Shown here piece by piece: positions 58,652 to 64,000 of a stretch of 64,000 nt of DNA; the first letter of the stretch is position 1, and every line of letters starts with the position of its first letter. Location of the stretch: NCBI GenBank assembly GCA_937871505.1, contig CALMPF010000007.1:62001-126000 (forward strand), written 5' to 3'. The translations under genes and the position numbers were made by a program. The notes under the pieces are model-generated. The model saw only the letters and a list, made by a program, of their open reading frames with translations, was not told the DNA's origin and ran no database searches. This DNA is from an uncultured Planctomycetia bacterium (GTDB lineage Bacteria > Planctomycetota > Phycisphaerae > Phycisphaerales > SM1A02).

Positions 58652-59419
58652 ATGAGACGCCCCTATCGCGACGACCGCCCGACCGGGCCCCGCATCAACG
58701 ACCGCATCCGGATCAGTCCGATCAGGCTGATCGACGAGAGCGGCCAGATGATCGGGATCGTCGAGCTCGACGAGGCCCGTCGCCGCGCCCACGACCTCGG
58801 ACTCGATCTCGTCGAGATCGCCGCGGACGTCCGTCCGCCGGTCGTCCGCATCATGGACTTCGGCAAGTACAAGTATGAGAAGTCCAAGCAGGACAAGGCG
58901 AATCGCTCGAAGGTGACGGAGCTGAAGGAGGTTCGGCTGGGCCGATCGATGAAGATCGACCCGCACGACGTCGGCATCCGGCTTCAGCAGGCGCGGAAGT
59001 TCCTCCTCGAGGGGCACAAGGTCCAGATCGTCCAGAACTTCCGAGGGCGCGAGATCGCCCATCGCGATCGCGGCGACGACCGGATGGAGGATGTGATCGA
59101 GCGTCTCGCCGACGTTGGCCGCGTCGAGGTTCCGCCGCGGCTCAACGGTCGACGCATGACGATGATCATCGGCCCCGATCGCACCAAGATCGAGGCGATC
59201 CGCCGCCGCGAGGCCGCCGAGAAGGCGGTCGCGGGAGGCGACGGAGGCGAGGCGCCACCGGCTCACGCGAGCGGTGCGGCGGCCGCGCCCGCCGCGCCGC
59301 CAGTCGCGCCGCCAGTTGCACGGCCAGTTGCACCGCCAGTTGCACCGCCAGTTGCACCACTGGGCGCACCCCCGACTCACTCGAATCAGCCCCAGCCGCC
59401 CGCCGCGCCAGCATCCTGA
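58652..59419 (+). CDS. infC: Translation initiation factor IF-3
   Basis: 255 residues, which is long for IF-3 (usually ~170-200). IF-3 binds the 30S subunit and checks the start codon. The N-domain has I-N-D-R-I-R-I-S-P-I-R-L-I-D and G-L-D-L-V-E-I-A-A-D-V-R-P-P-V-V-R-I-M-D-F-G-K-Y, with the linker lysines. The C-domain shows K-E-V-R-L-G-R-S-M-K-I-D-P-H-D and F-R-G-R-E-I-A-H-R. A ~50-residue tail of Pro-Val-Ala repeats follows, encoded by a 12-bp tandem repeat. The start is ATG; E. coli infC uses the rare AUU. The usual neighbours rpmI and rplT are absent; sucC follows 28 bp downstream. Confidence 0.97.
   Translation: MRRPYRDDRPTGPRINDRIRISPIRLIDESGQMIGIVELDEARRRAHDLGLDLVEIAADVRPPVVRIMDFGKYKYEKSKQDKANRSKVTELKEVRLGRSMKIDPHDVGIRLQQARKFLLEGHKVQIVQNFRGREIAHRDRGDDRMEDVIERLADVGRVEVPPRLNGRRMTMIIGPDRTKIEAIRRREAAEKAVAGGDGGEAPPAHASGAAAAPAAPPVAPPVARPVAPPVAPPVAPLGAPPTHSNQPQPPAAPAS
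59297..59367 (+). repeat. 12-bp tandem repeat in the infC 3' end
   Basis: Six units like CGCCAGTTGCAC, four closely matching and two diverged, in frame. They encode repeated P-V-A-P/R in the IF-3 tail. Confidence 0.7.
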
Positions 59420-59447
59420 ACGGCGCCCGCACGACAGCGCAGCACGC

Positions 59448-60674
59448 ATGCGAATCCACGAGTACCAGGCGCGTCAGCTTCTCGCCGACGCAGGCATCCC
59501 CGTTCCTCCGGGCCGGATGGTCCAGTCCGTCGACGACGCCGCCGCCGAGGCGAAGGCGCTCTTCGACGGCGGCGCCAGGATCGTCGTCGTCAAGGCGCAG
59601 GTCCACGCCGGGGGCCGGGGCAAGGCCGGCTTCGTCAAGGTCGTCAACGGCGCTCCGGAAGCGCGCGAGGCGGCGAAGTTCATGCTCTCCAACCGCATGA
59701 TCTCGCCGCAGACGCCCGCGGAGGGACTCGATGTTCGGCGCCTGCTCGTCGCTGCCGGCGTCGACATCGCGAAGGAACACTACCTCGCCATCGCGATGGA
59801 CCGCGCCGCCCGAACGGCGACGCTGATCGCCTCGGCGGAAGGCGGCGTCGAGATCGAGGCGGTGGCGGCGCGGAATCCGGAGGCGATCATCCGCGAGCGC
59901 CTGCATCCGCTCCTCGGACTCCAGCCCTTCCAGGCCCGCAAGGTGGCCTTCGCGCTGGGATTCAAGGGACGGCAGATCGGCCAGGCGACCGCGATCATGC
60001 TCAAGCTCGCGCAGCTCTTCCGCGACTCCGACGCCAGCCTCGCCGAGATCAACCCGCTGGTGGTCACCCCGCCGACCGAGGAGAACCCCGACGGTCAGGT
60101 GATCGCCATCGACGCGAAGTTCTCCTTCGACGACAACGCCCTCTTCCGCCAGAAGAAGGTCGCTGAGATGTTCGACCCGACCGAGGAGAACCCGGCGGAG
60201 ATCCAGGCGAACAAGTTCGGCCTCAGCTACGTCGCCCTCGACGGGAACATCGGCTGCCTGGTCAACGGCGCCGGCCTCGCGATGTCGACGATGGACATCA
60301 TCAAGCTCCACGGCGGCGAGCCTGCCAACTTCCTCGACGTCGGCGGCGGCGCCACCGAGGAAGCCGTGACCGAGGCCTTCCGGATCATCCTCTCCGATGC
60401 CCGCGTGGAAGGCGTCCTCGTCAACATCTTCGGCGGGATCATGCAGTGCGACCGCATCGCCCGGGCGATCGTCGCCGCCGCCAAGGAGGTCGGCTTCACG
60501 GTCCCCCTGGTCGTCCGGCTCGAGGGCACCAACGTCGCCGAGGCCCGGCGCATCCTCGATGATGCGCGGCGCGAGATCCCCACCATGCAGTCGGCCACCG
60601 ACCTCGCCGATGCCGCCGAGCGCGTCTGCGCTGCGGTCGCAGGGTTCGCCGGATCGGGCGCCTCGAGCAGGTAG
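59448..60674 (+). CDS. sucC: Succinyl-CoA synthetase (ADP/GDP-forming) beta subunit
   Basis: 408 residues, close to the usual 385-400. SucC binds nucleotide and succinate and, with SucD, converts succinyl-CoA and ADP to succinate and ATP in the TCA cycle. The ATP-grasp domain starts [12 protein letters not shown] and has [16 protein letters not shown] and the metal-binding A-E-I-N-P-L. The CoA-ligase-like C-domain has [21 protein letters not shown] and N-I-F-G-G-I. sucD normally follows in an operon; here a hairpin at 60764 and a microsatellite follow, so the alpha subunit is encoded elsewhere. The C-terminal ~15 residues are Ala/Ser-rich. Confidence 0.96.
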   Translation: MRIHEYQARQLLADAGIPVPPGRMVQSVDDAAAEAKALFDGGARIVVVKAQVHAGGRGKAGFVKVVNGAPEAREAAKFMLSNRMISPQTPAEGLDVRRLLVAAGVDIAKEHYLAIAMDRAARTATLIASAEGGVEIEAVAARNPEAIIRERLHPLLGLQPFQARKVAFALGFKGRQIGQATAIMLKLAQLFRDSDASLAEINPLVVTPPTEENPDGQVIAIDAKFSFDDNALFRQKKVAEMFDPTEENPAEIQANKFGLSYVALDGNIGCLVNGAGLAMSTMDIIKLHGGEPANFLDVGGGATEEAVTEAFRIILSDARVEGVLVNIFGGIMQCDRIARAIVAAAKEVGFTVPLVVRLEGTNVAEARRILDDARREIPTMQSATDLADAAERVCAAVAGFAGSGASSR

Positions 60675-60763
60675 ACGGCCCGGGGCGATCGCCGGTCGTC
60701 GCGCCGCACGCCTTGCCATGCGGGAGCACCGCCGTCGGGGGGCACCGACGATCTCCCGGATGA

Positions 60764-60797
60764 GGCGCCGGCGGATCACCGGCGATGCGCCGGCGCC
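60764..60797 (+). terminator. Hairpin after sucC
   Basis: GGCGCCGGCG and CGCCGGCGCC form a perfect 10-bp stem with a 14-nt loop, 90 bp past the sucC stop. It is probably the end of an infC-sucC transcript, although no T-run is visible. Confidence 0.4.
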
Positions 60798-60953
60798 CAA
60801 CACCCGGATTCCGAAGGCCGTCGGCACGCTCGCCACGCCGGCGACCGAGTCGTTCGACGTGATGATGACGGTGCTGCCGCCCGGCCAGACCTCCGCGCAC
60901 GACCGTTCGGCGACCCGACAGCTCAGCAGGAGTCCAGCGGGACGCGCGCGCCC

Positions 60954-61042
<89 letters not shown>

Positions 61043-61138
61043 GGCTGATCGTCGGAGTGCCTCGGGTCTCTGGCCCCCGGAGCGAGGGGCGGGGGAGCCG
61101 CTCGCCAGCCCCGTTCGCGCTGCGGGCCCCGACCGGGA

Positions 61139-64000
<2,862 letters not shown>

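Overview
The window is about 70% GC and carries the gene signature of a planctomycete, most likely class Phycisphaerae. The evidence is: an ECF sigma factor followed by a Ser/Thr kinase with a TPR-rich C-terminal region, three such kinases in 64 kb, several secreted proteins ending in a paired dockerin-like tail (a D-L-N-G-D-G then D-G-A-D-L-G pattern), a PEP-CTERM-like protein, a giant AsmA/DUF748 protein and Gram-negative outer-membrane assembly genes (bamD-like, lptE-like). Many genes lack a clear Shine-Dalgarno site. This taxonomic placement is inferred from gene content, not from a marker-gene search. I saw no rRNA, tRNA, CRISPR array, insertion sequence or prophage.

Layout. 1-14874: end of a serine hydrolase; a FliA/WhiG-type sigma factor and a lipid kinase on the minus strand; divergent from them a bamD-lptE pair and ftsH; a DUF167 gene convergent with uvrC; a Cys-rich lipoprotein, a DUF4920 lipoprotein and pyrC. 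15096-19645: a YdjM-type membrane hydrolase, a GT-C-like membrane protein and a parvulin lipoprotein. 19966-28130: the most unusual locus, a 1345-residue alpha/beta-hydrolase-CHAT protease fusion divergent from an ECF sigma/Ser-Thr kinase pair, with a 14-bp repeat array in the shared upstream region. 28829-36147: thrS and the DUF748 protein. 36246-43307: a rhodanese-cysteine desulfurase fusion, a GH78 rhamnosidase and zwf. 43402-57990: an exoprotein region with a Gly-rich PGRS-like protein, a second TPR kinase, a beta-barrel, a lipoprotein, a PEP-CTERM-like protein, a HAF-repeat protein and a propeller-like protein, three of them with dockerin-like tails, plus a decayed tail. 58652-64000: infC, sucC, a GA/GT microsatellite, and a WD40 Ser/Thr kinase running off the right edge.

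How the genes fit together. Housekeeping functions (FtsH, UvrC, PyrC, ThrS, IF-3, SucC, G6PD) are scattered singly rather than in classical operons. The strongest theme is the envelope: OM assembly (BamD, LptE), lipid handling (lipid kinase, DUF748), protein quality control (FtsH, parvulin), lipoproteins and a set of secreted repeat proteins. The second theme is signalling, through an alternative sigma factor, an ECF factor and three membrane Ser/Thr kinases with different sensor regions. The best candidate for an undescribed system is the CHAT fusion together with its divergent ECF/kinase neighbours.
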